In this document: one piece after another, positions 13,601 through 28,000 of the stretch
Layout of the letters: every line of letters begins with the position of its first letter
How positions within the stretch are numbered: the stretch's first letter is position 1
Origin: Lophius americanus
Lineage: Eukaryota; Chordata; Actinopteri; Lophiiformes; Lophiidae
DNA length: 64,000 bases
Assembly (NCBI GenBank): GCA_037951165.1
Contig: JBBDHG010000153.1
Coordinates: 1,614,001 to 1,678,000 of the forward strand
Reading direction: 5' to 3'
Position numbers and translations under genes: made by a program
Notes under the pieces: model-generated
What the model was told of the DNA's origin: nothing
The model's input: the letters and a program-made list of their open reading frames with translations, nothing else
Databases searched by the model: none

Positions 13601-16031
13601 ACCCAAGGGATACACAGAAGCACAAGCAGTAAATCATGATAAGTTGATGATGATGATGAATCTGTTTTCTGCTTTAAAATAGAAATCTGCATTTAGGTCC
13701 TTACTAACTTAATAATCATCTAAATTTAGCAGTAACAAAATAGATTCCTGGAGTATATGTCTATGTATCTATATCAGTAATTAGTGAATGCTCTATAGTG
13801 AAGTATCGAGCGTTCATTGAACTGGTGACATGTCTGGTGGACTCGCCAATGGCACCGTCCCGGTCCCTTTCTGCCAGCCGCAGCATTCCTGCAGATGTCA
13901 TAATCTCACCAATGTTCTTTTCTTTCTTTAGGGGTGAGTTAGTTTAACAAGGGTGTGGTCGTTTGGGATTAGTTGGATAAAGACATCATGACTAAATGTC
14001 TTAAATGTGTTTTTTCAGACTGCTCACAAAACTCAGGCGAGCGTGACCGAACCTCATGTGTGTGGAATTATAGCAAAACCTTCGTTTAACCAGCTTTTCT
14101 TTCCAAGAGTAAATTAGGAAAGAAATTATCGTTAGGGAAAGAGTTCTCAGTGCAAATGCAGACCCTAATTTAGTCACACTCTACTGCAACGCAATGAGAT
14201 TCCAGTCAGTACTTCCAGTGCGTGTTATTGTTTTCCTGCTGAGATTTCTCTGGAAGACTACAGCGCTCTGCGGGCGATCCATAAACTATCTATGTACTCA
14301 GTTGTTGTTGGACTCTCATCACAATCGCACTGTTTGCAATGGCACACTAACAAGGAAGTGTCTGCCAGAAAAAGGCTTTCGCTCCAGCTTCTGGAGGGAA
14401 GATGAAGTTCAGTTCCTGACAGTTTCCGACTCATGTTGTACATATATGCACTACTGTATGGAAGCTCAGACGTGATTAAGTATAAATGCAGTAATAAAGT
14501 AATAATATATAACTCACTCATCCTTTAAAAGTCTACTATCATCTTAAACTTAGTTCTTGATATTCAAGATCTCAAAATGTCTGGGATTTTAGAAGGGTAG
14601 TAGTTAAATGTATCCGCAGCACAATTCATTTCAGCGTCTAGCCGACATAAATGTCCTCTTTGTATGTGAAATAGGCCACGCACACTCGCCTAAACACTAT
14701 AACTTCTGACAGGTGAAGTCAGAATAACTCTGATTTTCTCATAGCACCTGCCAGTGGGTGGGATAAACTAGGCAGGAAGTGAGCATTTTGTCCCGAAGTT
14801 GATTTGCTGAAAGCAGGGAAAATAAGCAAGGGTAAGGATCTGAGAGACAAGGGCCAAATTCTGATGGCTAGGCAACTGGGTCAGGACTTCTACCAATAGA
14901 ACTTCATGTTTTTTAGGGTGGTACTCTGCCGCAGTTGTTAATGACTGTGACCCACATTTTACATAGAAGAACAGTGTTTTTGATAACTGCTTTTAAAGGT
15001 CGTGGCAGGGAGAAGAAACTCTGTTAGCAGGCTCAACAATGGGCAAGAACTCAATGAGCGGTGGTTGGAGGATGAGAAATTACTTGTCTGGCTGAAACCT
15101 TGCAATGATTCATGCGAGGCGCCGTGTGAACTTTGCCATAAAATATCCAATCTTTGTACAATGGGCTGGATACTGGATACACACATTATTTCCAGAAAGT
15201 AGTATGATTCTAATTGAGTATCCTACATTGCTGTTATTACCAGTGCTATTTTCACCAAATCTATAACTACTACTAACAAACTAGTTTTGCTAAATCACTC
15301 ATTGCCACTGCCAGTGCTAGTTTGGCTAAATCACTCGTAGATACTGGCAGTTCTAGTTTGGCTAAAACCCTTTCCCGCAACTAACCGTGCTAGCCTGGCT
15401 AAGTCTTTCTCTGCTAGAATCAGTGTTAGCTTGGCTAAATCCTTTGTGCTACGACCAGTGCTAGTTTGGCTACTTCCTTCAGAGTTAGTACCCGTGCTAG
15501 TTTGGCTAATCCTTTGCTGTTACTACCAGTGCTAGTTTTGCTAAGTCCTTCTCTGCTACTACCTACCACTGCTAGTTTTGCTATGTCCTTTCTTGCTACT
15601 ACAGTAGTTTCGCTAAGTCTTTCACCGCAAATACCAATGCTATTTTGGTTAAGTTCTTCTCTGCCACTACCTGAGCCTGTTTTAGCACTTAATCATTCAC
15701 TGCTACTGCCATTGCTAGCTTGGCTAAATCCTTTGCTGCTGCTACTAGTTCTAGTTTTGCCTAGTCTTTCACAGTGAGTACCAGTGCTTGTCGGGATAAG
15801 TCTTTGGCTGCAACTACTAATATTAGTTTGGCTAAATCATTCTTTGCTACCCCCAGTATCAATGTAACGAACTCAGATTGGTTGTTACTGCCTCCTTCTC
15901 CTACAGAGCATTCAGATACAACAACAACAGCATAGATTACTTCTTCTTCCAGAACAAAGTTCAGAGCAGAGATACCGTTGGTGGCAAAACTCACACACCC
16001 TAAACACCAACATAGACACAATATAATTATT

Positions 16032-16071
<40 letters not shown>

Positions 16072-19000
16072 ATAGATGTGTATATACAAATTGCACATCT
16101 TGTAAGTCTTAATAGCCAATATTTTACCTTTGGTTCTAATCAGCCCGTCTGTTTGTCTGTCTGTCTCTGTGTGACATCAGTTCCTGCCGTCAGCAGGGAG
16201 GGGGACACCTTCGTGACCACGTCCATTGAGCAGGCCATCCGTAATGTGGACAGTGCTATTGAGTCTACAAGGAGACGCCTCTTTGATGGGTAATATTTGA
16301 GAATCCACTCACAAACACAGATTTAAACACTCAAGTGCCTCATATAGTTTTGACAGAATGGCATGCTGGTTAAAATGCGTTAGGTGTGGGAAATAATTGA
16401 AACTAAAGATTGCACCTCATATGCCCAACATATGTGAACTAACTAAATCTACCAGTGAAATATGATTCAATTTACATCTCATAGTATACAAACACACACA
16501 CACACACTAACTCATATTATTCTAGCTAAGGTTGTCTTTCATTAAAATATCCAGGTAATATGGACTTGTTTATCCGTTTAGTCCACAATAAGTTGGTTTA
16601 ATCACAAAAATGTGGAGTGTTGTATTTACACCCGGGGTGTTCCAGGAGGTCAGCCCCCAGAAGTTAATTCATCCATGTTCTCTCAGAGGGAAAAGAAACA
16701 ACGATCCCCATTATCCCTTCATGACTTCAATACAGAACTGTGAGGCGCAATAAAGGCGCAGCAGTCCCACCTTGAAGAGGCTGTGTAAACGACGCTAATG
16801 ACAGATTTCCCCCTTCTTTAGCTGGTCATTTTAGTCACAACAACCACAGTCTCAAACTTTTATTAGGTGATTTTAACTTTTCAAAGACATTTAATGAGCT
16901 ATACTTTCAAATCATATGAAATAGGATATTCCTGAAAATCTTGACTTACAAGGTGTAAGACATGAAAAAGTGTGGTAACCATCAAACCTACAGCCAAACA
17001 ATTCTATGTTCCAAATCTAATGTGACCTTTTAATGGAGGTGAGAAGGTGAGATGGAGGTGAGAAATCAAATCAAAAGTTTATAAAGGTAACAAGACAGGA
17101 GAGCGAATGATGAGCATTTGCATAAACAATGGCACATCATAGCCCTGTGCTTGCGTGACAGTTCTGCTGCGTCACAGCGATGGTTTTTCTCTCATAGATA
17201 ATGTTCTTCGCTCTTTCTCTCGTACTTCACATAGTGTGAATTTTTGCACGCATGAAGCTTGAAACAAAAAACAATCATATTTCGACAGAGAAAAGCTTGT
17301 GTTTTGCAGGATTGCTCGTCAAAAATGTTAATATCTCTAAATTAAACACACCTTTCATAGATATTCTGACCGAACCAACGGGATCAATAATCTTAAACTT
17401 GTCATTATATCATTAATGCTTTTACATTTGATCAAACTGAAATATTTTGCCCTGCACAACGTCAGTCCAGAGCTGCAGGCTCATGGGACTCAAGTTAGAA
17501 TCCAACCTCACATAATCTTCCCACATGACTTGGAGGGTCCAATCCTGAGCCTTCATGAAGAGTTGGGACATTCACAAGGACTGCTAGTCGTGCTGCTTTT
17601 TCATGTTCGGGAGCCCAGAGGTTTGCAGTTTCAGCATATCAGATCGCAGCACTCCAATTAGAAGTCACAACACACCAATTAGAAATGTTTCCTTAGAGTT
17701 TAGTATCAGCAGTTATTTAGTCGGTTACTCTGACAGCTGCCATCAATGTGTGTGACCACTGATTTTTATCAGTCTTGTCAATTTTCCCATCAACATAAAC
17801 ATTTTCACAATGTCGGTCCTTGTTTATCCAATGACTTTTCATTGCAGCCTAATGTCACAATCTTCCGTGGAGCTGTGTTCCATTCCAGCTTTAAAATGTT
17901 CTTAGCAGTTGTGTTTTTCTTGGCAGGCACACATGCGCGCAGAAAATACACACACAGAGAAGAGAGGTTCACACAGTGGTAACCTAAATTGAGACTAGGG
18001 GATTTCCAGCTCTTTTTAATTACACTCACAGATTAAGAGGCAGTCCTCCTCGCTTGACGGAACTACGGTCATGGTTTAGAAATCATTCTAGAAACAGCAG
18101 TTAGTAAAACTAACCATCTCCGCTACATCACACGGCCACATCCATGCAAGGTTACTAGCAGGCATGAGCAATGATTTACGGATATTTAGCATGATATAAA
18201 TATTTATTTTAACTGTGTCTGGTTGTAATGTGGTGTGAATGCCAGCAGGTGGCAATAAAGTAGCTACAGGCTGTTCGCAACCCATTTTAACAAAAGAGGA
18301 AGAATATCCACTGGTAAATGAGTGCGATGCTAGAGCAACAGCAGAAACACGTAGCCGCCGTCAAATAGTTCTGTGTGGAAGTCAAAACTATTAGATTAAC
18401 ATAGTAAACAGTTATAGAAAATAGTTAGGAGTGACTATCCGATAGTATTTTTATTAATAATAATACATTTTATTTATAGATAAAATGCGCTTTGCCATAA
18501 ATGCTCAACGTCGCTTTACAGATACAGACTAAAATAACATGTTAAAATACGAGTTAAGATCAAACAAACAATTTCAATAAAGGCACAGGCATTTCAAATC
18601 ACAACAGATGATTAAACATACATTAAACATTAAACAAACGTGTACGTACTGTATTTTGTGTTTAATCCTGTTACTTTTGTTTTGCGTCACATTTCTGTTT
18701 GAAGATCTGACTCACTATTAGTATAGACCAAACAAACACACACATATTGTATAAACGAAACAAGGGGGATCCAATACTTTTTGACAGAGCAGTATTGTAC
18801 TGTGTACCAGGACTCCAATAAAGAGTTTTGTAACCTAACACATTTCTGTCATTCAGTTTTAAACATGTGTTTGTGTTTTAATAACTTGGCGCCCATGTGC
18901 ATTTTGTCATAATTTAAGTTTGCCCGCAGAATTAGACCATTTTTCATATTGGAGTGTGGACCACCTGTGGGTCTGAGGCATGACTTAATAGTGTCCCACA

Positions 19001-22000
19001 CCCTTTAGTCCTGCTCTGACTGTGTTTTCAAGGCAGCAGATAAAATAGCTGGTGGTGATATTCCCGAGATCTTCAACAAGAACTGAAGGCGTCAGTCGCA
19101 CAAACTCACGATGAAGAGTTCAAATCGAAGAGTTCTTTTCCTTCCCTCAAGCGAAAAAGAAAATAAAACTAAAATAATTATTATTCTCTCATTAGAGCAT
19201 GACATTTGACTTTGTTTTACTGTGTCTTTGTTTTTACTGTTTGTCAGCACTTTTGTATTTTTCCACACATAACATCATCTTTATTGTCATTTCTCCTTCA
19301 CGCTTACCCTAACCCCCATCCCTCTATCCCTCATCTATCCAGTCAGCCTCGTACCCCAGGAGAGTTGCTAGCTCTTTTCCGGTATCCACGTGACCCGTAC
19401 ACAGTGGAGCAGGCACGTGCCGGGGAAATCTTTGAGCAGACTCTGCTGCTCATCCAGAACCACGTCAACCAGGGTCTCATGGTGGACACCAACGGCACCG
19501 GTGAGGCTAATAACAACAAGGCTAAATCACATGGTTTTAATGATGCTCATCAGATTTGCTGTTTTAGTGATTAAATGAAACCAGTTGTTAAGACGTTCAA
19601 AAGAAAGTACAGGATTGGATTTTCCTTTCTGGTATTTCACAATAATGAGATCTGGGAAGCATGTAGAGAACGTCAGAGGTATGACATCAACACAGCTGGT
19701 ATCAAACTTATACATTTCAGTTATTTGCCAAGCCATTATGCCCTCATGAAGCGATAAGGATACATCAACCACACACACTCTACCCTCTGACTGAGACAAT
19801 GCTGGAGACAGGTGAGACAGGTAGACAATTGAGGAGACAAAAGTGTGAAACAGTGAGAGACACAGAGGGGGAGGAGGAGCATGATTGAAAACACAGAGAC
19901 TACACCGAGACAGGAGGTATAAGGAAATGAGTAAAATTAATCAGAGGGACTAAGTGGATGAAACAGATCACAATCACAGGAAGTGTGAACCCACAAAATT
20001 ACAGAGAGACACACTTAAAAAATAAAACAGGAAACTGTTAGAAAAACAAAACACCAAACCATGACTTTAAAGAACAGTTATCGCTGTATACGAAAATAAA
20101 AATATTTTAACGTAAAAAAGTCTAACACTGTGGTGATTTGTCCAAACCTTGTGTCTAAATCCGTGACACCAAATCTTTTTTGATACAGAGCAAACCGGCC
20201 ATGAATAATGAGCTGATATCTTCTACCGACCCCCTGCAGTTCAAAATCAGTTCAGATTGCTTCCTGAATAGTATCAATGCCTGACCTCACGATATGGATA
20301 ATGTGTGACCTCAAAGAAAGAGAGCCCCCTGTCCTGACAGGCAGCCTGAAGGTCTGTCTGGAGGCTCTGCAGCTGAAGAGAGCCAAGTCCTGCTGCTTCC
20401 TGTCAGGGTGTGAACAGCATTGGACGTCATGTGGGAGCCTGCTCTCTGATTTACTGTTTTATTGCAGGGCGGAGCCTCTGGCACATCAGTGCTGTTAATT
20501 ATGCTGTGTTCATATCATGGAGTGTAACCACTTGAGCAGCTTAATACTGGAGGAAATGACTAATTAATGTTCTAATATATCAAAGAGACCGAATAGACGG
20601 CACTCATTCAGACCTCTTTCAGTAAGTGTGCAGTCTGCTGCACTAACGCCGCACCAACATTGCTGCATTAGTAATAATAGAGACATTAAAAAATTATAGC
20701 AAGATGAATTTGGAGATTTGATCAATGACTTATCAATAATAATACCACAAATATATGATGAGATAAGATAGAAGGTATCCCAGGTGTCAGATCTGCAGAA
20801 CAATATATATTAAATGCTGATAAATATTTAAATCAGACCCTAAACATGTTAAAACAAGCATGTCTTATGTGATTGATGTTAAATTGTCAAATAGTAACCG
20901 ATGAGTTGATCCTCAGTATTTTCATCAGAGAAAACAGAATGAAGAAAAGACAAATTCTTAATTAGAACAGATGATGTGTGATAGTTAGTGTATTATAATT
21001 ATTGTCTATTAGAAAGTCCGTGACCCTGCTGAGGCTGATGGGCCTGTGAGGACTGGGTGTACATGGGGATGTGGGCGGTGCACGGACCAGCGGCATGGAA
21101 GAACTAGATGAATAGATAGAGAGAGAGTCATATTTAATGACAGCTTCTTTAGGTGATGGGCTAACAACGCAGGCGTGACACAGTGATTTGACGGATGAGA
21201 CTCCCTGGATGAGCCCAGCTGATATCAATTTATGCTCCTGACAGAGCATTCGTGAAAGGTGAAGATAATAAAGTGGTATGAGAAGTACTGAGGCCCGAGA
21301 ATGCAAGAGTATAAACAGATGATAGATTTACATTTGCACAAAAATGGAAATTTTAAATCCCTGTTGTTGTTATTGACAAGTTCATTGTAAAGCACTGCAT
21401 TTCAAAATATTGGAATATGCAGACATACAAATTCAAGCAAAAAGAAAGTTGACTGTTGACGTTGTCAAGATCGATCACAATCTAAGTCATCAAATTGTTG
21501 ACCACAACAACTCTGGCCACAAGTCAAAAGTCACCGTTAGTTCAATCTAGTTCAAATTTGACGCATACGGTTCGATTTCAAGAGATTTGTCTTTTATGTA
21601 TCGTATTATACTCTAATAGTTCATATTTTACTCACAAGGAGGAACTTTTTCATAAAAAAAATGTTTTTCGCATCATGAATTTGCACTTCATTTTAGGAGT
21701 TCATTCAACGCATGGGATTGGGGACGTTTTGGTTTATATATCCTTGGTGTCGAGGACGAAGGCTTAATCCTCGTTAATAATCAAAGTCGGCTTTATTGTC
21801 ATTTACATATTATGTAAATGACATAATATGGTATGTGCAAAATAAAGTATGCCTATAGATGAATATAAAAAATAAATGTGGAATTAAGTATATTGTAAAT
21901 AATTTATCGGGATACTAGCAACTGGATGGTATGTATAAATGTAAATATGGACTGGTTTTATTGAAAATTGTGGTATTTTTACGTAAAAAGAAGAGTTTCA

Positions 22001-25000
22001 GATGAGCTTTTGCATGGACATAGTGCTGAAGAAGCTTAATCACTTTAAAATACAGACTTGGACTCTTGTGATTTCCATCATCTGTTCAGTGTTTACATCT
22101 GTATGGCTCTTGTTAGGGAATATTTAAAGAGGCTGCTGCCTCGGAGAGCTACATGCCAATACCAGCATTGTAATCCAATTACTTCTCTGAGTTGCACTGA
22201 ACTACAAATCAGGTGACACACACTCTTAAATAACATGAATATACATTCTGCACACATTTATTGGTTATCTTAGTAATATTAGGTCGGACAAATGTTATTT
22301 TCATTGGGCATAAGCGGCTACAGCCAATAGATTAATGGTAATGTCATTTTCTGGTGGAATATGCTCAACATTCCTCAAGTCTCGCTTTGGATGCTGAGAG
22401 AAGCTCTCGTCCAGTTTCTTAAGCAAAGTCTCATGCAGCCAGTAATTCAATTCTCAACCAGCCCATGAATTACTATGTTATTGTGAGCTATGCTTGGCTG
22501 TGGACAGGCCTCTCCATCTGTATGCCATTTTCTCTTAAGCGTTACCCGAGGCGTAGAGATGCAATCATGGAGCAGTTGACGAGTAGCCTGTAAACAGTTT
22601 TATTATTCCAGTGTCGCACTGCACAACACTTCACCTCCGATCAGCGTTGCACGCCGCACAGATTTGAAGGTTTGTGTTGGCATTGAGGTTGTCACATGTG
22701 CGGAGACTGGAGGAGCACACTATAGGTCCAACCGGATGTTTTCTATCCATTTGTCCGTTTGCGTTCACCTGTGCATGCAGACAGACGGAAAACTGGAGCC
22801 CCCTGTATTTGACCTTACTCTGCACCAAAGGACATCGGCATGGAAGAACTAGATGAATAGATACTAGATGAATAGATAGACACTTGTTGTGTCTAGAGGA
22901 ATGATTTCTCAGCTCCGTAACTTTACCCCCTGACTAGATTGGTATGACAGTAACATGGTGGCCCCTTCCTGTCCTTTCAGCCCCTTGGTGAAAGGACAGG
23001 ACGTTTTTGCTGCTTTTGGAGAGTTTGGTGATTCAGATGAAATGGAACAACACCAAGAGTAAAAGCTGAACATGATGAAGAAGAAGAACGTGAAGTGAAA
23101 AGTCTCTGCCCAAACACTGATATATATCAATTGTTCTCAGTGGTGGTAAAAATCCACTTTCTCCGCTTTTATTGAAGAGATACATGATCATTTATTTCCC
23201 ATCACAATTTTTGTTGTCGTTGTCGAAAAGTTTGGCTCTTTAATGCCATCTTGTGGACGCACTGATGACACTTAGAGCATGCTTGGAAGTATGTGGTGTT
23301 TTACAAATACAATTTTTTCTTCTCGCCCAATGTCAGCTGGGATGGGCTCCAACGAACCTGAACAGCATAAGCTGTTATGGAGAATAAAAGAATGAATGTT
23401 TGAGACTATTTTTGTACATATACGGAGAGTCAATTCCCCTTAAGTCTCAGTGATGCTCCATTCATCTATAAAGAGCATTGGAGCATTTACCTGTTTCCTG
23501 AAATTTAAAGGCTTCAGGCAATTTGGGACCAGAACAGCGGAAGCTTTCTGACCTTTGGCCGAGGGGCTGAATGTCTATTATTGTCATTTCCAGCTAATCA
23601 GAAGCACTGTTCGCCTCAGTGGCCTAACAATGTAGACTGGTGACCGGTCTTCAGTCACTGTAAGGCCATTAGTGTGTGTGTGTGTGTTTGGTTTGTTTGT
23701 TTATGTGTGGGAGTGTAGTTTGAATTGTTTGTTCTGCATCATTGCTCTAGTGGTCTATTAGGCCTGTAGATACATATGGATCAAAAGGTTGTTATCCTTT
23801 CACTTTTCGCTTCTTAGTCATGTCCATAGAGTGAAAAACGCTTCATCAAGACAATATCTAATCAGAGTCCTAGGTGTTTAAGTTTCCCTTTTTGAATGCT
23901 GAACTCAGATCGAGGGGTTAATCATTAAAAATAAAGGACTAATAATGTCCAAAAAAGGGAGACATTCAGATGTAGGTCAGTGTTGTGGACCGGACTGTTC
24001 TAGAGGCCGAGTGTTTTCATTACTTCTGCCAACGGCCAAGTGTTCATTGTTGCGCAGACGCTTAAGCAAGCGAACAGAGATAGTTCTGCTAGTCAGCAGA
24101 AACAACTGGGCTGTTTATATTGTATCTCAGTTTCATCTGGGGGACCAACACAACAGTCCCCCCATTCTCCTCCGAGTTCACTAGCCCACACGCCAGTACC
24201 AGGTGATGCCATCCAGACAGGAAGTCTCACCTAACCCTCACTGTGGTTTGCCGCACACTTAACACTTGTTCTCATGCACAAGCCTAACACCACATCTCTC
24301 TCACAAACACACCCACACACACATCGATCTGCTGCACATTGAAGTTTTAACAGAGCAGCTCTCAAATATCAAAGCAAGTCTGGGCAGGTTAGTGAATAAC
24401 TGCTGCCTGTGGCCTCAGGACAGGTTGTTCTTTCCACTCTCCTGCAGCAGTGAATGTCTCTTTTATAACAAAATATTTGACACAAGCATGTGCAGCACAT
24501 TAATAGACACACGTTGCTGTTTATCCTGATTGATGGTTTTGGTGATGAGGTATTTTAAACATTCCCAAATGACTCTTAATAAACGTTTTTGCATGTGTTT
24601 GATTTATCTTGCATTCCCACAGCCTTTCGTTACAATGACCTGGTCTCCCCTCACTTTCTGGATGTGATCGCCAACCTGTCCGGCTGCACGGCTCACCGCC
24701 GCTTCAACAACTGCTCTGACATTTGCTTCCACCAGAAGTACCGCAGCCACGATGGAACGTGTAACAACCTGCAGCACCCAATGTGGGGCGCTTCTCTCAC
24801 TGCTTTTGAACGACTCCTGAAGTCGGTCTACGATAACGGCTTCAACCTGCCAAGAGGTGCTAATGAGCGCCCGCATAACGGATACAAGTTGCCCCTGCCC
24901 AGGTTGGTGTCCACCACCATGATTGGAACAGAGACCATTACACCTGATGACCGCTACACCCACATGCTGATGCAGTGGGGTCAGTTCCTAGACCACGACT

Positions 25001-28000
25001 TGGACTCAACGGTGGCGGCCCTCAGCCAGTCACGTTTCTCTGACGGCCAGCTGTGCACTCTGGTCTGCACTAATGACCCACCGTGTTTCCCAATCCAGTT
25101 TCCCCCCAATGACCAGCGGAAGCTGCGAAGTGGCGCCCGCTGCATGTTCTTCGTACGATCTAGCCCCGTGTGCGGCAGCGGGATGACCTCTCTGCTCATG
25201 AACAGTGTTTATCCCAGAGAGCAAATCAACCAGCTGACCTCCTACATCGACGCCTCAAATGTCTATGGCAGCTCACGGCATGAATCCGAGGAGGTCCGGG
25301 ATTTGGCCAGCCAGAGGGGGTTGCTCCAGCAAGGAATCATCCAGCGCACAGGGAAGCCACTTCTGCCATTTGCAACCGGACCACCGACTGAGTGCATGAG
25401 GGATGAAAATGAGAGTCCAATTCCGTGTTTCTTGGCTGGAGATCACCGAGCCAACGAGCAGCTCGGTCTGACTGCCATGCACACAATATGGTTCAGGGAA
25501 CACAACCGAATAGCTACAGAGCTTCTGAGGCTGAATCCGCACTGGGACGGGGACACCATCTACCACGAGGCCAGGAAGATAGTGGGGGCTCAGATGCAGC
25601 ACATCACCTACAGCCACTGGTTACCAAAGGTAACACCGGTCAGACTCAGTCTGATGTTTTTTGTCTTGAAGCTGCTTTTTAACCTCATTCATGAAGATGC
25701 TGATAAGTTGAATGACTCTCACAATTGTTCTTCTCATCTCATAGATCCTCGGCGAGGCAGGCATGAAGATGATGGGCTCATACTCTAGTTACAACCCCAA
25801 TGTTAACGGAGGTATCCTCAACGCTTTCGCCACTGCTGCGTTCCGGTTTGGTCATACCCTCATCAACCCAATCTTGTACAGGTTGGATGAGGACTTCCAG
25901 CCCATCCCTCAGGGACACATCTCCCTGCACCGAGCCTTCTTCTCACCGTTCCGTATCGTGAATGAGGGAGGCATCGACCCATTGATCCGCGGGCTATTTG
26001 GAGTTGCTGGAAAAATGCGGGTTTCCACTGAGCTTCTGAACACAGAGCTTACAGAGAGGCTTTTCTCCATGGCCCACGCTGTGGCTCTGGACCTTGCTGC
26101 CATGAACATCCAGAGAGGAAGGGATCATGGCATTCCCCCCTACAACGATTACAGGACCTTCTGCAACCTGACCTCAGCGCAGGCATTTGACGACTTGAGG
26201 AATGAAATTAAGAATCCAATTGTGAGAGAGAAAATTCAGAGGTGAGTAAAGGCAGGAGTTGTCACCATACCCTGCACTATTAAAGGCGCTGACAGAATTA
26301 CAGCGATATTACTCAGTTTGGCTTCAGCTGAAATCGATTTACCAAATGTATATACTTTCTTGAGAGGGAGACTGAGACTAGGTCACCACTGGAAGTAAGA
26401 CTTCACCTTAAGAATCCATTCAGTGTGTGTTTGATAGAGTTGTGATTTGTTAGGTGGGTCCCCTGGAGGGTCCAACTCTCCATGAATGATACTTAAACTA
26501 AAGGAAAACTTCTTCATCACCATCTCCATTATTTAGCTCGCTGAAGAAGTTGTTGTTTCAGATTACCAAACAGTTTTTATTTTCCTGCATAACATTAGCA
26601 TTTAAATTAGTTTTAGTCAAGACTCGACACACAGTCACTTTCCCTTAACAACATCCTATAATATAACATGAAGTCTATGTAGCACATGAATGGCTCACTA
26701 CATATGCTCTATAGTGCATAGAACTACCCCGACATGCTTCCACTTTCTAGTGCTTGGTAGCAATGGTCCTTAAAACAGATGTGTATTTATTTACGTTGTG
26801 CTCAAGCCTGCTGTATTCTCATGATGATTATTATCCCCCTCCACAAGCAAAGTTAAAGGGGGATACAGGAATAGGTTCCATCTGTGCCGTATGTCAGTTA
26901 AGTTGGCTTTTCAACACCAAAGTACTGAAAATGTGCCTTTCTAATATTGTTCTTTTTATTTTTCTATTTCCCATGGTATTGTTTTTAGAGCTGCACCGAT
27001 CAATTGGCCCCAGGAGGCCAAGTTTGATCAAATCGGCAATCGAGTAGAAAAATTGTATTTAAACATGTCACATGGACTGGAGATGTACCTTTTGTACTTA
27101 CTTTGATGTCATTTTAATTTTAACAATTGGACTGTATTTATCTACTTCAGATATGTGATTATGCGGTTTCAGAATAATGTGAACGTTTTTCGTGATCATT
27201 TGTCCTGTTTTGCAGGCTGTATGGATCTCCCCTGAACATCGATCTATTCCCTGCACTGATGGCAGAAGACCTGGTGCCCGGCAGTAGAGTGGGGCCCACC
27301 CTCATGTGCTTGCTAGCAGCTCAGTTCAAACGTCTGCGGGATGGAGACAGGTACGTCTCTCCTCAGCATTAACAAAGAAAAACTAAGTTCAAAGTTTAAT
27401 GCTTCTCCCTGAGTTCAGAAGGATCAGACATTTTGCTAGTCATAGGTAAGAGGATAACACATTAGGATATGTTTTGAGCTCATCCTCTTAAAGGGACAGT
27501 ACACCACAACATTTTATTTTTTCCCATCTTTCCTTTCCTGTAATCTTATTTCCCCCTCTAGGTTGTTTTGGCCTGAGTTGCACATTTGTGGATATACTGG
27601 GCATGGACGCGTATGTGTTCTTTGCACATTCACCAAATAGTACCAAAACATACAAAGGAAAGCTCATCAGCAATGTGTCTTCATCAAATCTGAGATAATC
27701 CACAGACCAGCTGTGTAACTGTGCTAAGCAAACATGCAACTACTCATGGATGACAGGCTAGCTGATCTAAACTAGTCTAATCCAACCTTGAAGGCCCTGC
27801 CAAGGGTTTAATCATTATCATAAAATGATGTTTCAAATCCATGGCTGGCCCACAAAGTTACAATAAAACAGGCGACAAGATAATTACACACATTCATTTA
27901 TTCATGGACTGCAGGAGGAAATCTTCTTCACTTTCCATGACACAGTTGATATTGGAGACCAGCGGCCCGTCGGGGCCTAACATAAGAAAAACTACAGTTT

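Larger units (their letters stand above)
12368..16180 (+). other. pxdn intron
   Basis: Holds the ATT and CCTATGA repeats, the Tc1-like fragment at 14.7 kb, the 36-bp minisatellite at 15.2-15.9 kb and an (AT)n run. Confidence 0.8.
19501..24622 (+). other. pxdn intron, the longest
   Basis: Holds the palindrome at 21.8 kb, a short reverse retroposon fragment at 23.3 kb and an exact 28-bp repeat pair (21091 and 22836). No exon found. Confidence 0.8.

Noticed and set aside
15466..15777. 104-codon Leu/Ser-rich ORF
   Set aside because: Produced by a 36-bp tandem repeat whose unit length is a multiple of three; no start context, splice sites or homology.
24604..24963. 119-codon ORF on the - strand inside the main peroxidase exon
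   Set aside because: Antisense shadow of a strongly conserved exon.
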